From Streptomyces rishiriensis (GTDB lineage Bacteria; Actinomycetota; Actinomycetes; Streptomycetales; Streptomycetaceae): DNA of 64,000 nucleotides. This document shows positions 25,111 through 34,070 of the stretch, one piece after another (the stretch's first letter is position 1; each line of letters opens with the position of its first letter). The stretch covers positions 4,898,001-4,962,000 of the forward strand of contig NZ_JAUSWV010000002.1 of NCBI RefSeq assembly GCF_030815485.1. Reading direction: 5' to 3'. The notes beneath the pieces are model-generated. The model had not been told where the DNA came from. It ran no database searches and saw nothing but the letters and a program-made list of their open reading frames with translations. Made by a program: the position numbers and the translations under genes.

Positions 25111-25728
25111 CCCGGGCGGAGGCAGCCTTGGAGGGCGCCCGCACGCCCTCCGGCCTCGCCCGTCCGGGCCCGGCGAGCGGCCTCTCCGCAGGCCGTGAGC
25201 ACCGGACCGTGACGCGTCCCCGCAAGCGGCCTTCCCGCGGGCCGTGAGCACCGGACCGTGACGCGTCCCCGCGAGCGGCCTTCCCGCGGGCGTGAGCGCC
25301 GGGTTGTGGCGCCTGCCGTAGGCCCGTGAGCGGCGCCGGTTGTGAGGCTCTCCCGGTAGGCCTGTGAGCGGGGCGCCGTGAGGGTTTCCCCGCAGGTCTG
25401 TCAGCGGCGGGCCGTGACGCCTCCCGCCTCCCGCAGGCCCGTGAGCGGCGGGCCGTGACACCTCCCGCAGGCCCGTGAGCGGCCTGCGGCCTCCCGCGGG
25501 TCCGTCAGCGGCGGGCCGTGAGCGCCTCGCCGCCGGCCGCGAGCGCCGCCTCGCACCGGACTCGTGGCCGTCCTGCGAGCAACTCGTGCGCGCGCCGTGG
25601 CCGTTCGGCCGAGCAGGTGATTTCACCGTCGGCCCGGACGAACCCGGGTGAGCCAGCCATGGCGAACAAATGACCGCTCCTATTGTCCTATCTTGTCGCT
25701 CTCCGGTGCGCAGGGTATGGAGGATTTG
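25111..25728. other. 618-nt intergenic region mostly made of repeats
   Basis: No gene is supported. Most of the stretch is the degenerate tandem array listed separately; the last 150 nt lead to the protease gene and become less GC-rich near 25680-25715 (TATTGTCCTATCTTGTCG), where its promoter probably lies. Confidence 0.6.
25192..25560. repeat. degenerate tandem repeat array (minisatellite)
   Basis: Two adjacent 49-nt units (25192-25240 and 25241-25289) differ at one base. Shorter, more diverged units of about 30-40 nt follow, each starting with a variant of GCCCGTGAGCGGCGGGCCGTG (18-20 nt conserved core) and ending in TCCCGCAG or TCCCGCGG, for about eight or nine units in all. There is no uniform spacer, so it is not a CRISPR array. 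Confidence 0.75.
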
Positions 25729-27075
25729 GTGCGAAGACTCGGAAAGATCCCGCTCCGCAACGGTGCGCTCGCCTGTGCCGCGCTGTCGGCCCTCATGGCC
25801 GCCGGGGTCGTGCCCGGTTCCGCGCATGCCGCCGAGCCCGTCCCGGCGCAGCGGTGGATCGTGCAGCTGAAGGACACGGTCACCGACCCGGGCAGAGTCG
25901 CCGAGGAACAGGCCGAGGGGGTGTCGTCGGACGGCGGGAGCCGGCTGCGCCACGTGTTCGACGCCACCGTCGACGGGGCGGCCCTCAAGGGTTACGCCCT
26001 GGAGGCGACCGAGGACCAGATCGAGGCCATCCGCGCCGACCCGCAGGTGGCCTCGGTCGAACCCGACCGGCTGGTGTCCGTGCCCGAGCCCGTCGCCGGT
26101 TCGTCGTCGCAGGCGCCGCGGCGGCGGGCGGGCGAGCCGGGCGTGGGCGGTGCCGCGTACCGGGGCGACCCGCTGCTCGCCGGGCAGTGGGGTCTGTTCC
26201 GGATCGGCGCCGTGGCGGGCTCCGACCACGGATTCCGGGTGCCCGAGGCCGCCCGGGTCGGGGTGGCGGTACTGGACACCGGCGTGGACGCCGGGCACCC
26301 GGACCTGCGGGTGGCCGGGAGCGCCAACTTCAGCACCTCCCCCGGCGCGGACGACCTCCACGGCCACGGGACGCACGTCGCGGGCATCGTCCAGGCGCTC
26401 AACAACGGCATCGGGGTGGAGGGCGCCGCTCCCGGCACCCGGCTGTGGAACGTCAAGGTCCTGGGAGACAACGGTTCAGGACTCTTCTCCGACCTCATCG
26501 CGGGTCTGAACTGGGTCGCCCAGAACGCGAAGGCGAAGAACATCAGGGTCGCCAACCTGAGCCTGGGAACCCCGAAGGACAGCCCGCTGGTGCACCAGGC
26601 GCTCCGGCTCGCCACTCAGGCGGGCGTCGCCGTGGTGGCCTCCGCGGGCAACAGAGGCAGCACGGCGCCGTCCTATCCGGCGGCCTACCCGGAGGTGATC
26701 AGCGTCGCCGCCACCACCGTGTTCGACCAGCGGGCCGACTTCTCCAGCCACGGAGCGTCGTGGGTGGACATCGCAGCCCCGGGGACCGACATCCTCTCCA
26801 CCCTCCCCACCCGCGCCACGCCCCTCGGCGAGGATTACGGCTTCCTCTCGGGTACGAGCATGGCCGCGCCCTTCGTCACCGGCTCCGCCGCCCTGTGTCT
26901 GACTTCAGGCCACTGTCGGGGGAACGCCCGCGACATCCTGCGCACGCTCGGCCGGGACGCCCTCCCCGTCGCCGGCACCGGCTCGGACTACCGGTACGGA
27001 CTCGTCCAGGTCGGCTGCTACTGGCGGAACGCCCCCCGGTGCGCGCCCCGGTCCGTCGAACACGACGCGGCCTAG
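25729..27075 (+). CDS. secreted S8 subtilisin-like serine protease
   Basis: A 448-residue protein: signal peptide (ALACAALSALMAAGVVPGSA), an I9-type inhibitor prodomain (RWIVQLKDTV through IRADPQVASVEPDR) and a subtilase domain with the triad Asp in VAVLDTGVDAGHPDL, His in HGHGTHVAGI and Ser in SGTSMAAPFVTG. Cys pairs near the C-terminus suggest disulfides. GTG 25729 is chosen since GGAGGA lies 5 nt upstream and the signal peptide begins at once; ATG 25717 and GTG 25648 are alternatives. It is exported and autoprocessed; the natural substrate is unknown. Confidence 0.93.
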   Translation: MRRLGKIPLRNGALACAALSALMAAGVVPGSAHAAEPVPAQRWIVQLKDTVTDPGRVAEEQAEGVSSDGGSRLRHVFDATVDGAALKGYALEATEDQIEAIRADPQVASVEPDRLVSVPEPVAGSSSQAPRRRAGEPGVGGAAYRGDPLLAGQWGLFRIGAVAGSDHGFRVPEAARVGVAVLDTGVDAGHPDLRVAGSANFSTSPGADDLHGHGTHVAGIVQALNNGIGVEGAAPGTRLWNVKVLGDNGSGLFSDLIAGLNWVAQNAKAKNIRVANLSLGTPKDSPLVHQALRLATQAGVAVVASAGNRGSTAPSYPAAYPEVISVAATTVFDQRADFSSHGASWVDIAAPGTDILSTLPTRATPLGEDYGFLSGTSMAAPFVTGSAALCLTSGHCRGNARDILRTLGRDALPVAGTGSDYRYGLVQVGCYWRNAPRCAPRSVEHDAA

Positions 27076-27132
27076 GCGCCCTTTCGGAGCTCGTGCCGCG
27101 TGGCTCGGTGCGGGTGTCCGGTGCTGCGTGTC

Positions 27133-27546
27133 TCAGTTCTGCGGAGCCTGGGGGTCGTCACCGGACTCGCGGCGCTTCAGTTCCTCCTCGCGGCGGCGCA
27201 GATCGGCCTCCCAGTCCTTGAGGAGAGCCTCGTCGTTCTTCTCGTCCTCCGCCTTGTTCTCCGCGAGGGACTTGAGGAACTCGGGGTTGTCGTCCGGCGC
27301 GACCCACTCGGCGCGCCGGCCGCGGGGCGACTCGGCCGACGTGCCACCGCCCACGGGCGCGCGACGCGCCCTGCCCGCCACCAGCCAGGCGATCGGGCCG
27401 ACGAGCACCTCGCCGAAGAGCAGGATGATGATGACCCAGATCACCTTCGGCAGCCCCCGCACCTCTTCCTCCGGGGTGTTGAGACAGTCGATGAAGGCGT
27501 AGATCCACAGCGCCAGTACCAGCAGGAACGGCAGATACCTGAGCAT
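27133..27546 (-). CDS. PLDc_N-domain membrane protein
   Basis: A 137-residue protein. The N-terminus holds two membrane helices with the cardiolipin-synthase N-terminal (PLDc_N) pattern: LPFLLVLALWIYAFIDCLNT and PKVIWVIIILLFGEVLVGPI, then WLVAGR. No phospholipase catalytic domain follows; the second half is a charged, probably coiled-coil tail (NKAEDEKNDEALLKDWEADL). Small PLDc_N proteins are common in actinobacteria and of unknown role. ATG 27546 has GGGGGAA upstream. It is divergent from mqnL. Confidence 0.85.
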   Translation of the reverse strand: MLRYLPFLLVLALWIYAFIDCLNTPEEEVRGLPKVIWVIIILLFGEVLVGPIAWLVAGRARRAPVGGGTSAESPRGRRAEWVAPDDNPEFLKSLAENKAEDEKNDEALLKDWEADLRRREEELKRRESGDDPQAPQN

Positions 27547-27690
27547 GGTGGCGGGTTCCCCCAGGAGACGGCGACGGGGCGCGGAACGGCCCCGGTGACC
27601 GGGCCAGGGTAGCGGGTGGCGGGAATCGTTCCCCCGGGGCGGTGCGGGGGCGTAGTACGGGGCGCGCGTCGGCACCGGACGGGCCTCGGC

Positions 27691-27706
27691 GATACTGGGA
27701 CGCATG
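27691..27706 (+). promoter_or_regulatory. -10 box of a leaderless mqnL
   Basis: GATACT at 27691-27696, a 7-nt gap, then ATG 27704; there is no clear Shine-Dalgarno sequence, so the transcript probably begins at the start codon. Confidence 0.45.
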
Positions 27707-29161
27707 GCTTACGACGATCTTCGTTCCCTGCTCAGGGCACTGGAACGCGAAGGCGACCTCAAGCGCGTCAAGGCTGAGGTCGATCCGTATCTGGAGGTCG
27801 GGGAGATCGTCGACCGGGTCCAGAAGTCCGGTGGCCCCGCGTTGCTCTTCGAGAACGTGAAGGGGTCGAGCATGCCCCTCGCGATGAACGTGTTCGGCAC
27901 CGACCGACGGCTGCTGAAGGCCCTCGGCCTCACGTCGTACGCCGAGATCAGCGAGAAGATCGGCGGTCTGCTGCGCCCCGAGCTGCCGCACGGCTTCGTC
28001 GGCGTGCGCGAGGCGTTCGGCAAGCTCGGCGCGATGACGCACGTCCCGCCGAAGAAGGTGAAGCCCCAGGACGCGCCCGTCCAGGAGGTCGTCCTGCACG
28101 GCGACGACGTCGACCTCGACGCCCTGCCCGCCCTCTTCACCTGGCCGCAGGACGGCGGCTCCTTCTTCAACCTGGGCCTGACGCACACCAAGGACCCGGA
28201 GAGCGGGATCCGCAACCTCGGCCTGTACCGGCTCCAGCGCCACGACAAGCGCACGATCGGCATGCACTGGCAGATCCACAAGGACAGCCGGAACCACTAC
28301 CAGGTCGCGGCCCGCAAGGGCGAGAGGCTCCCGGTCGCGATCGCCTTCGGCTGCCCGCCCGCCGTGACGTACGCCTCCACCGCCCCCCTCCCCGGCGACA
28401 TCGACGAGTACCTCTTCGCCGGGTTCATCGCGGGCAAGCGGATCGAGATGGTCGACTGCAAGACGGTGCCGCTCCAGGTGCCGGCGCAGGCGGAGGTCGT
28501 GATCGAGGGCTGGCTGGAGCCGGGCGAGATGCTGCCGGAGGGTCCCTTCGGCGATCACACCGGCTTCTACACCCCGCAGGAGCCGTTCCCGGCCCTGAAG
28601 ATCGACTGTGTGACGATGCGCAGGCGCCCGCTGCTCCAGTCGATCGTGGTCGGCCGGCCGCCGACGGAGGACGGCCCGCTGGGCCGCGCCACGGAGCGGT
28701 TCTTCCTCCCGCTCCTCAAGATCATCGTCCCGGACATCGTCGACTACCACCTGCCCGAGTCCGGCGGTTTCCACAACTGCGCGATCGTCTCGATCGACAA
28801 GAAGTACCCCAAGCACGCGCAGAAGGTCATGCACGCGGTCTGGGGCGCCCACATGATGTCGCTGACCAAGCTGATCGTGGTCGTCGACGCGGACTGCGAC
28901 GTCCACGATCTGCACGAGGTCGCGTGGCGGGCGCTCGGCAACACCGACTACGCCCGTGACCTGTCCGTCGTCGAAGGCCCGGTCGACCATCTCGACCACG
29001 CCTCCTACCAGCAGTTCTGGGGCGGCAAGGCGGGGATCGACGCGACGCGCAAGTGGCACGAGGAGGGGTACACGCGGGACGGCGGCTGGCCCGAGATGGT
29101 GCTGTCCGACCCGGATACGGCGGCGAAGGTCGACCGCCGCTGGAAGGAGTACGGCCTGTGA
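27704..29161 (+). CDS. mqnL: menaquinone biosynthesis decarboxylase, UbiD family
   Basis: A 485-residue UbiD-family decarboxylase of the menaquinone subgroup. It needs prenylated FMN made by the UbiX-like partner encoded two genes downstream (mqnM). Seen are the substrate/cofactor region NHYQVAARKGERLPVAIAFG, the conserved acidic stretch PEGPFGDHTGFYTPQEPFP and the C-terminal GKAGIDATRKW. It removes the carboxyl group of the prenylated 6-naphthoate intermediate in the futalosine pathway. Its stop overlaps the GTG of mqnP (GTGA). Confidence 0.95.
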   Translation: MAYDDLRSLLRALEREGDLKRVKAEVDPYLEVGEIVDRVQKSGGPALLFENVKGSSMPLAMNVFGTDRRLLKALGLTSYAEISEKIGGLLRPELPHGFVGVREAFGKLGAMTHVPPKKVKPQDAPVQEVVLHGDDVDLDALPALFTWPQDGGSFFNLGLTHTKDPESGIRNLGLYRLQRHDKRTIGMHWQIHKDSRNHYQVAARKGERLPVAIAFGCPPAVTYASTAPLPGDIDEYLFAGFIAGKRIEMVDCKTVPLQVPAQAEVVIEGWLEPGEMLPEGPFGDHTGFYTPQEPFPALKIDCVTMRRRPLLQSIVVGRPPTEDGPLGRATERFFLPLLKIIVPDIVDYHLPESGGFHNCAIVSIDKKYPKHAQKVMHAVWGAHMMSLTKLIVVVDADCDVHDLHEVAWRALGNTDYARDLSVVEGPVDHLDHASYQQFWGGKAGIDATRKWHEEGYTRDGGWPEMVLSDPDTAAKVDRRWKEYGL

Positions 29162-30060
29162 GTTCCGCCTCCGCAGCGCTGCCGCAGCCAGGACGCACCA
29201 AGGCCTTCCTGCGGCTGGTGATGATCGAGCACTCGGTCTTCGCGCTGCCCTTCGCCTACATCGCCGCGCTGACGGCGATGTTCCGGACCGACGAGAACAT
29301 CCACTGGGGCAAGCTGCTGCTGGTCACCGTCTGCATGGTGGGCCTGCGGACCTTCGCCATGGCGGTCAACCGGATCATCGACCGCGAGATCGACGCCCGT
29401 AACCCCCGCACGGCACACCGCGAGCTGGTGACCGGCGCCATGTCGGTGCGGCACGCCTGGACCGGCGCCCTGATCGCCCTCGCGGTCTTCCTGGGCGCGG
29501 CGGCGCTGCTGAACCCGCTCTGCCTGGCCCTGGCACCCATCGCCGTGATCCCGATGGTGGTCTACCCGTACGGCAAACGCTTCACGAACTTCCCGCAGGC
29601 CATCCTCGGCCTGGCGCAGGCCATGGGCCCGATCGGCGGCTGGCTGGCGATCACCGGCGAGTGGTCCTGGGACGCGGTGATCCTGGGCCTGGCCGTGGGC
29701 GTCTGGATCGGCGGCTTCGACCTGATCTACGCCTGCCAGGACGTCGAGACGGACCGCGAGATCGGCGTCATGTCGGTCCCGGCCCGCTTCGGCATCCCGG
29801 CGGCGATCCGGGGCGCGCGCGTCTGCCACGCGATCACCACGGCACTCTTCGTCTGGTACGCCCTGGCCACGGACGCCGGCGCCTTCTTCTGGCTCGGCCT
29901 GGTGATCGTCGCGGGTGCCTTCGTCTACGAGCACACGATCGTGCGGCCCCACGACCTGACCCGCCTGAACAGGGCGTTCTTCTCGACGAACGGGTTCATC
30001 GGCATCAGCCTGTTCGGGTGCGCGCTGATCGACCTGCTGGTGCGGGGGCTCACGGTCTAG
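29158..30060 (+). CDS. mqnP: menaquinone prenyltransferase, UbiA family
   Basis: A 300-residue UbiA-type integral membrane protein with about eight helices. The two Mg-diphosphate motifs are NRIIDREIDARNPRT and DLIYACQDVETDRE. In the futalosine pathway it attaches the polyprenyl tail to the naphthoate ring before decarboxylation by MqnL. The GTG at 29158 overlaps the mqnL stop. Confidence 0.95.
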   Translation: MSSASAALPQPGRTKAFLRLVMIEHSVFALPFAYIAALTAMFRTDENIHWGKLLLVTVCMVGLRTFAMAVNRIIDREIDARNPRTAHRELVTGAMSVRHAWTGALIALAVFLGAAALLNPLCLALAPIAVIPMVVYPYGKRFTNFPQAILGLAQAMGPIGGWLAITGEWSWDAVILGLAVGVWIGGFDLIYACQDVETDREIGVMSVPARFGIPAAIRGARVCHAITTALFVWYALATDAGAFFWLGLVIVAGAFVYEHTIVRPHDLTRLNRAFFSTNGFIGISLFGCALIDLLVRGLTV

Positions 30061-30170
30061 AGGTCCGGCCCGTCCCTGTAGTCCGTCCGGGTGAACGGGC
30101 GGGCGGGGGCGGCGAAGGGAGCACGGGGGCTCCAGGACCGACCGGTCCTGAAGACCTCTCCGCCCACCGG

Positions 30171-30185
30171 TACGCTCAATGTGTG
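30171..30185 (+). promoter_or_regulatory. -10 box of a leaderless mqnM
   Basis: TACGCT (30171-30176), 6 nt, then GTG 30183. This supports the upstream start of mqnM over the GTG at 30207. Confidence 0.45.
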
Positions 30186-30872
30186 AACGCAGGAGAAACG
30201 CAGCGCGTGCCTTGGATCGTGGGGGTGTCCGGGGCGTCCGGTACGCCCTATGCCGCCGCTGTGCTGCGCGCGCTGCTCGACGCGGGCGAAAGCGTCGACC
30301 TGGTGGTCAGCCGGGCCTCGCGACTCACCCTGCTCGACGAGACGGGGATCTCCTTCCGGGACGCGCACTGGCGCGACGACCTGCGGGAATGGCTCGCGCG
30401 AGGGGCCGACGGGAAGCCCGGCACGTTCGCCGCGGACCTCGCGGGCGAGGGCGACCGGGTGCGGTACTGGGCGGCCGGGGACCTGGCCGCCGGGCCGTCC
30501 TCCGGGTCGTACGCCACGAAGGGCATGCTGATCGTGCCCGCCTCCACCGCCTGCGTGGCCGGGGTCGCCCTCGGGCTCTCCAAGGACCTCCTGCAGCGGG
30601 CGGCGAGCGTGACGCTCAAGGAGCGGCGCCCGCTGGTCGTGACCGTCCGGGAGACCCCGCTGAACGGTCAGACCCTGCGTCATCTCGTCGCCCTGGACGA
30701 GGCGGGCGCGAGTGTCGTGCCGGCCTCCCCCGCCTTCTACGCGGGCGCCACCCACATCCAGGACCTGGTGGACTTCGTCGCCGGGCGGGTCCTCGACGCG
30801 GCGGGCGTCGGGCACGGGCTGTACCGCCGCTGGAAGGGCGAGATCGGCGGCGGCTCCCGTCCTCCCGCCTGA
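30183..30872 (+). CDS. mqnM: flavin prenyltransferase, UbiX family
   Basis: A 229-residue flavoprotein. The N-terminal FMN-binding motif is IVGVSGASGTPYAAAVL, followed by SYATKGMLIVPASTACVA and LKERRPLVVTVRETPLN, all UbiX/Pad1 signatures. It makes prenylated FMN for MqnL. Two starts compete: GTG 30183, 6 nt after a -10 box (leaderless), and GTG 30207, with GGAGAA upstream; the second gives a 221-residue protein beginning right at the flavin motif. I chose the first on promoter spacing, with little confidence in the exact start. Confidence 0.93.
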   Translation: MNAGETQRVPWIVGVSGASGTPYAAAVLRALLDAGESVDLVVSRASRLTLLDETGISFRDAHWRDDLREWLARGADGKPGTFAADLAGEGDRVRYWAAGDLAAGPSSGSYATKGMLIVPASTACVAGVALGLSKDLLQRAASVTLKERRPLVVTVRETPLNGQTLRHLVALDEAGASVVPASPAFYAGATHIQDLVDFVAGRVLDAAGVGHGLYRRWKGEIGGGSRPPA

Positions 30873-30976
30873 GCGTCGGGCGGCACGCGGGCGGCACGCA
30901 CCACCCCTTCGGCACCACCCACTGCAGGACTCCCCCCACACCTCTTCATCTCTCCTCACCGGAAGGCTTCGATCGC

Positions 30977-31432
30977 ATGGACGCGGTGGACAGGCAGCTC
31001 ATCCAGGCCCTGAGGGAGAACGGCCGGGCCTCGTACGCGGAGCTGGGGCGCCTCGTCGGTCTGTCGGGACCCAGCGTCACCGACCGCATCAACCGGCTGG
31101 AGGCGGCCGGCGTCATCACCGGCTACCGCGCCACGGTGAACGCCGCCCAGCTCGGGCTCGGCGTCACCGCCCTCATCGGCATCTCCCTGTCCGACGCCGC
31201 CGACCACGAGGACGTGGCGAACCGGATGAAGGACCTCAGCGAGATCGAGGACTGCTGGTTCATCGCCGGAGACGACTCGTTCATGCTCAAGGTGCGGGCG
31301 AACGACGTGGACGGTCTCGAGCGGATCATCCGCCGGCTCAGCGGGACCAAGGGCGTGTCCCGGACCCGTACCACCATCGTGCTCTCCACCAAGTGGGAGA
31401 ACCGGGTCGGGGAGCTTCCCGAAGAGGTGTAG
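30977..31432 (+). CDS. Lrp/AsnC-family transcriptional regulator
   Basis: A 151-residue protein with an N-terminal AsnC helix-turn-helix (MDAVDRQLIQALRENGRASY, then VGLSGPSVTDRINRLEAAGV) and a C-terminal RAM ligand-binding domain (IEDCWFIAGDDSFMLKVRAN). Family members sense amino acids and often control adjacent genes. It lies between mqnM and mqnE on the same strand, so it may regulate menaquinone synthesis, but a hairpin follows its stop. ATG 30977 is preceded by GGAAGG at 10 nt. Confidence 0.93.
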   Translation: MDAVDRQLIQALRENGRASYAELGRLVGLSGPSVTDRINRLEAAGVITGYRATVNAAQLGLGVTALIGISLSDAADHEDVANRMKDLSEIEDCWFIAGDDSFMLKVRANDVDGLERIIRRLSGTKGVSRTRTTIVLSTKWENRVGELPEEV

Positions 31433-31461
31433 GCCCCTTCCAAGGCCGTCCGGGGGCACCT

Positions 31462-31478
31462 CCCGCCCGCAGGGCGGG
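31462..31478 (+). terminator. 7-bp hairpin after the AsnC-type gene
   Basis: CCCGCCC (31462-31468), loop GCA, GGGCGGG (31472-31478), 29 nt after the stop. A TACGGT element about 20 nt further on (31491-31496) could be the -10 box of mqnE, so a transcript boundary here is plausible. Confidence 0.4.
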
Positions 31479-31534
31479 GGCGTACGGTTGGTCGTCGGTC
31501 GCGTCGTCGTAGCAAGTCGTAGAGAGGTGTGGGC

Positions 31535-32700
31535 ATGGATGTCGGGCTCAAGCGCGAGCTGGAGGAGAAGGTCGGGGCCGGTGAACGGCTGACCCGTGAG
31601 GACGGCATCGCGCTGTACGAGTCGGACGACCTGGCGTGGCTGGGCGGACTCGCGCACGAGGTGCGGACCCGTAAGAACGGCGACGTCGTGCACTTCAACG
31701 TCAACCGTCACCTCAACATGACGAACGTGTGCACGGCCTCCTGCGCCTACTGCTCCTTCCAGCGCAAGCCGGGCGAGAAGGACGCGTACACGATGCGCAT
31801 CGAGGAGGCGGTGAAGCTCGCCAAGGCGATGGAGAGGGCGAGAACCTCACCGAGCTGCACATCGTCAACGGCCTGCACCCGAACCTGCCGTGGCGCTACT
31901 ACCCGCGCTCGCTGCGGGAGCTGAAGGCCGCGCTCCCGGACGTCTCCCTGAAGGCGTTCACGGCGACGGAGATCCACCACTTCGAGACGATCAGCGGGCT
32001 GTCGGCCTCGGAGATCCTCGACGAGCTGATCGACGCCGGTCTGGAGTCGCTGACCGGCGGCGGCGCGGAGATCTTCGACTGGGAGGTCCGGCAGCACATC
32101 GTCGACCACCGCACCCACTGGGAGGACTGGTCGCGCATCCACCGGCTGGCGCACGAGAAGGGGCTCAAGACCCCGTGCACCATGCTGTACGGCCACATCG
32201 AGGAGCCCCGCCACCGCGTCGACCACGTCCTGCGGCTGCGTGAACTCCAGGACGAGACGAACGGCTTCCAGGTCTTCATCCCGCTGCGCTACCAGCACGA
32301 CTTCGTCGACATGCAGGACGGCAAGGTCCGCAACCGGCTCCAGGCCCGCACCCAGATGGCGACCGGCGCGGAGGCCCTCAAGACCTTCGCGGTCTCCCGG
32401 CTGCTCTTCGACAACGTCCCGCACGTCAAGGTCTTCTGGGTCATGCACGGCGTCCAGACGGCGCAGCTCGCGCTCCAGCACGGCGCCGACGACATGGACG
32501 GCTCGGTCGTCGAGTACAAGATCACGCACGACGCCGACAACTACGGCACCCCGAACAAGCTGACCCGCGACGACCTGCTGGACCTCATCCGGGACGCCGG
32601 CTTCCGCCCGGTGGAGCGCAACACGCGGTACGAGATCATCCGCGAGTACGACGGTCCGGACCCGGCGCGCCGCGAGTCGCCGCAGCCGATGCGGGTCTGA
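31535..32700 (+). pseudogene. mqnE: aminofutalosine synthase, frameshifted as sequenced
   Basis: A radical SAM enzyme that joins SAM-derived adenosyl to the chorismate-derived enolpyruvate product of MqnA. The first frame, from ATG 31535 with AGAGAGG upstream, holds the cluster motif CTASCAYCSFQRKPGEKDAY and runs to LAKAME. There the frame breaks at GAGAGGG (31832-31838); the rest (GENLTELHIVNGLHPNLPWR to the stop at 32700) is in the -1 frame with no decay. A 2-base AG gain or 1-base loss explains it. Everything else is full length (~388 residues) and intact. As the step is essential for menaquinone here, a sequencing error is likelier than a true null. Confidence 0.9.
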
Positions 32701-32725
32701 GTCCGGGCCGGGTCCCGGCCCGGAC
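32701..32725 (+). terminator. GC-rich hairpin right after mqnE
   Basis: GTCCGGGCCGGG (32701-32712) and CCCGGCCCGGAC (32714-32725) are complementary over 12 bases with a single base between, so 11 pairs and a 3-nt loop are realistic. It begins at the base after the mqnE stop codon. Confidence 0.6.
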
Positions 32726-32765
32726 GCGGATGTGCGTCCGGCGGGCGCGGGGGTACTCGGCGGGC

Positions 32766-33434
32766 ATGAACGCCCGTACGACGACCGCGCCCGAGGACGC
32801 GTACACCGCTGAACCCTTCGTTCCGCGGCGCGGCGGTCTCCCCGCCCTGCGCCGGGCCGCGGCCGACTGCCGTGGCTGTCCGCTGCACCGGGACGCCACC
32901 CGCACGGTGTTCGGCGCGGGAGCGGCGGACGCCCGGGTGATGCTCGTCGGCGAGCAGCCCGGTGACCAGGAGGACCGGGAGGGCAGACCCTTCGTGGGGC
33001 CCGCGGGCAAGCTGCTCGACCGGGCGCTGGCGGAGGCGGGCATCGACCCGGGCGAGGCGTATGTGACCAACGCGGTGAAGCACTTCAAGTTCACCCGGGC
33101 CGAACCGCGCAAGCGCCGGATCCACAAGGCGCCGAGCCTGCGGGAGATGACGGCGTGCGCGCCCTGGCTGGCGGCCGAGCTGGCCGTCGTCGAACCCGAG
33201 CTGATCATCGTGCTCGGCGCGACCGCCGGGAAGGCGCTCCTCGGTTCCGGCTTCCGGGTGGGCCAGGTGCGCGGCACTCTCCTGGAGGAGGAGATCCACG
33301 GTCGGTCCGAGCGGCTGGTGCCCACCGTCCACCCCTCCTCCGTCCTGCGCGCGGACGATCGCGAGGGGGCCTACCAGGGGCTGGTCCAGGATCTGAGAAC
33401 GGCGGCGCGCATCCTGTCGCAGGCGTCACCGTAA
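32766..33434 (+). CDS. UdgX-type uracil-DNA glycosylase
   Basis: A 222-residue protein. The UDG motif A is GEQPGDQEDREGRPFVGPAG, motif B is VPTVHPSSVLR, and the Cys set for an iron-sulfur cluster begins with CRGCPLH. The insertion KRRIHK between them is the R-loop signature of UdgX, the actinobacterial enzyme that removes uracil and stays covalently attached to DNA through the His of that loop. Assignment to UdgX rather than family 4/5 rests on KRRIH. ATG 32766 is used. It is on the same strand as mqnE but separated by a hairpin. Confidence 0.88.
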   Translation: MNARTTTAPEDAYTAEPFVPRRGGLPALRRAAADCRGCPLHRDATRTVFGAGAADARVMLVGEQPGDQEDREGRPFVGPAGKLLDRALAEAGIDPGEAYVTNAVKHFKFTRAEPRKRRIHKAPSLREMTACAPWLAAELAVVEPELIIVLGATAGKALLGSGFRVGQVRGTLLEEEIHGRSERLVPTVHPSSVLRADDREGAYQGLVQDLRTAARILSQASP

Positions 33435-33450
33435 GGACTACCATCCTGGC

Positions 33451-33975
33451 GTGTCCCTTACTTTCACTCTCGATCCCGCCGTCACCCCCGCCCTGCGCGA
33501 CGGCATCCTCGACCTGTGGACGGACGTCTCCAACGCGGGCGGAGCGGTCGGCTTCGTGGCGCCGGTGGAGCGCGAGACGGTCCGTCCGGAGCTGGTCCGC
33601 CACCTCGTCCAGATGGCCGAGGGCCGCACCCGGCTGCTCGTCGGACACGACGCGGCCGGAGAGGTGGCCGCGACGGCGTTCTTCAGCTTCAACACGCACC
33701 GGCTCCAGACCCACTGGGTGATGCTGTACACCGTGATGGTGCACCCCCGGCACCAGGGCAGGGGCTACGGCCGGGACCTGCTGGCGGCCGCCGCCGAGGA
33801 GGCCCGGGCCTTCGACGGCATCGACGCGATCCGGCTCACCTGCCGCGGCGGACTCGGCCTGGAGCACTTCTACGGCTCCTGCGGCTACAAGGAGGTCGGC
33901 CGGGTGCCCGGCGCCATCAGGGTCGCGCCGGGCGACGACCGGGACGACATCATCATGCTGCTGCCCCTGACCTGA
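33451..33975 (+). CDS. GNAT-family N-acetyltransferase
   Basis: A 174-residue single-domain GNAT. The acetyl-CoA motif is VMVHPRHQGRGYGRDLLAAA, followed by LEHFYGSCGYKEVGR at the end of the fold. The acceptor is unknown. GTG 33451 follows a TACCAT -10 box by 6 nt (33439-33444), so it is probably leaderless. It could be cotranscribed from the glycosylase 16 nt upstream as well. Confidence 0.9.
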   Translation: MSLTFTLDPAVTPALRDGILDLWTDVSNAGGAVGFVAPVERETVRPELVRHLVQMAEGRTRLLVGHDAAGEVAATAFFSFNTHRLQTHWVMLYTVMVHPRHQGRGYGRDLLAAAAEEARAFDGIDAIRLTCRGGLGLEHFYGSCGYKEVGRVPGAIRVAPGDDRDDIIMLLPLT

Positions 33976-34070
33976 CCCGGCCCGACCCGCTCGCACCCCG
34001 ATGCAAGATCGGGTCCCCGGCGTGCTTCACTGGATGACGGCCCCTTTTGGATTCGGAAGAGTGGATTGAC

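Noticed and set aside
25192..25560. Possible CRISPR array
   Set aside because: Units vary in length and sequence, there are no unique spacers of constant size, and no cas genes are in the window.
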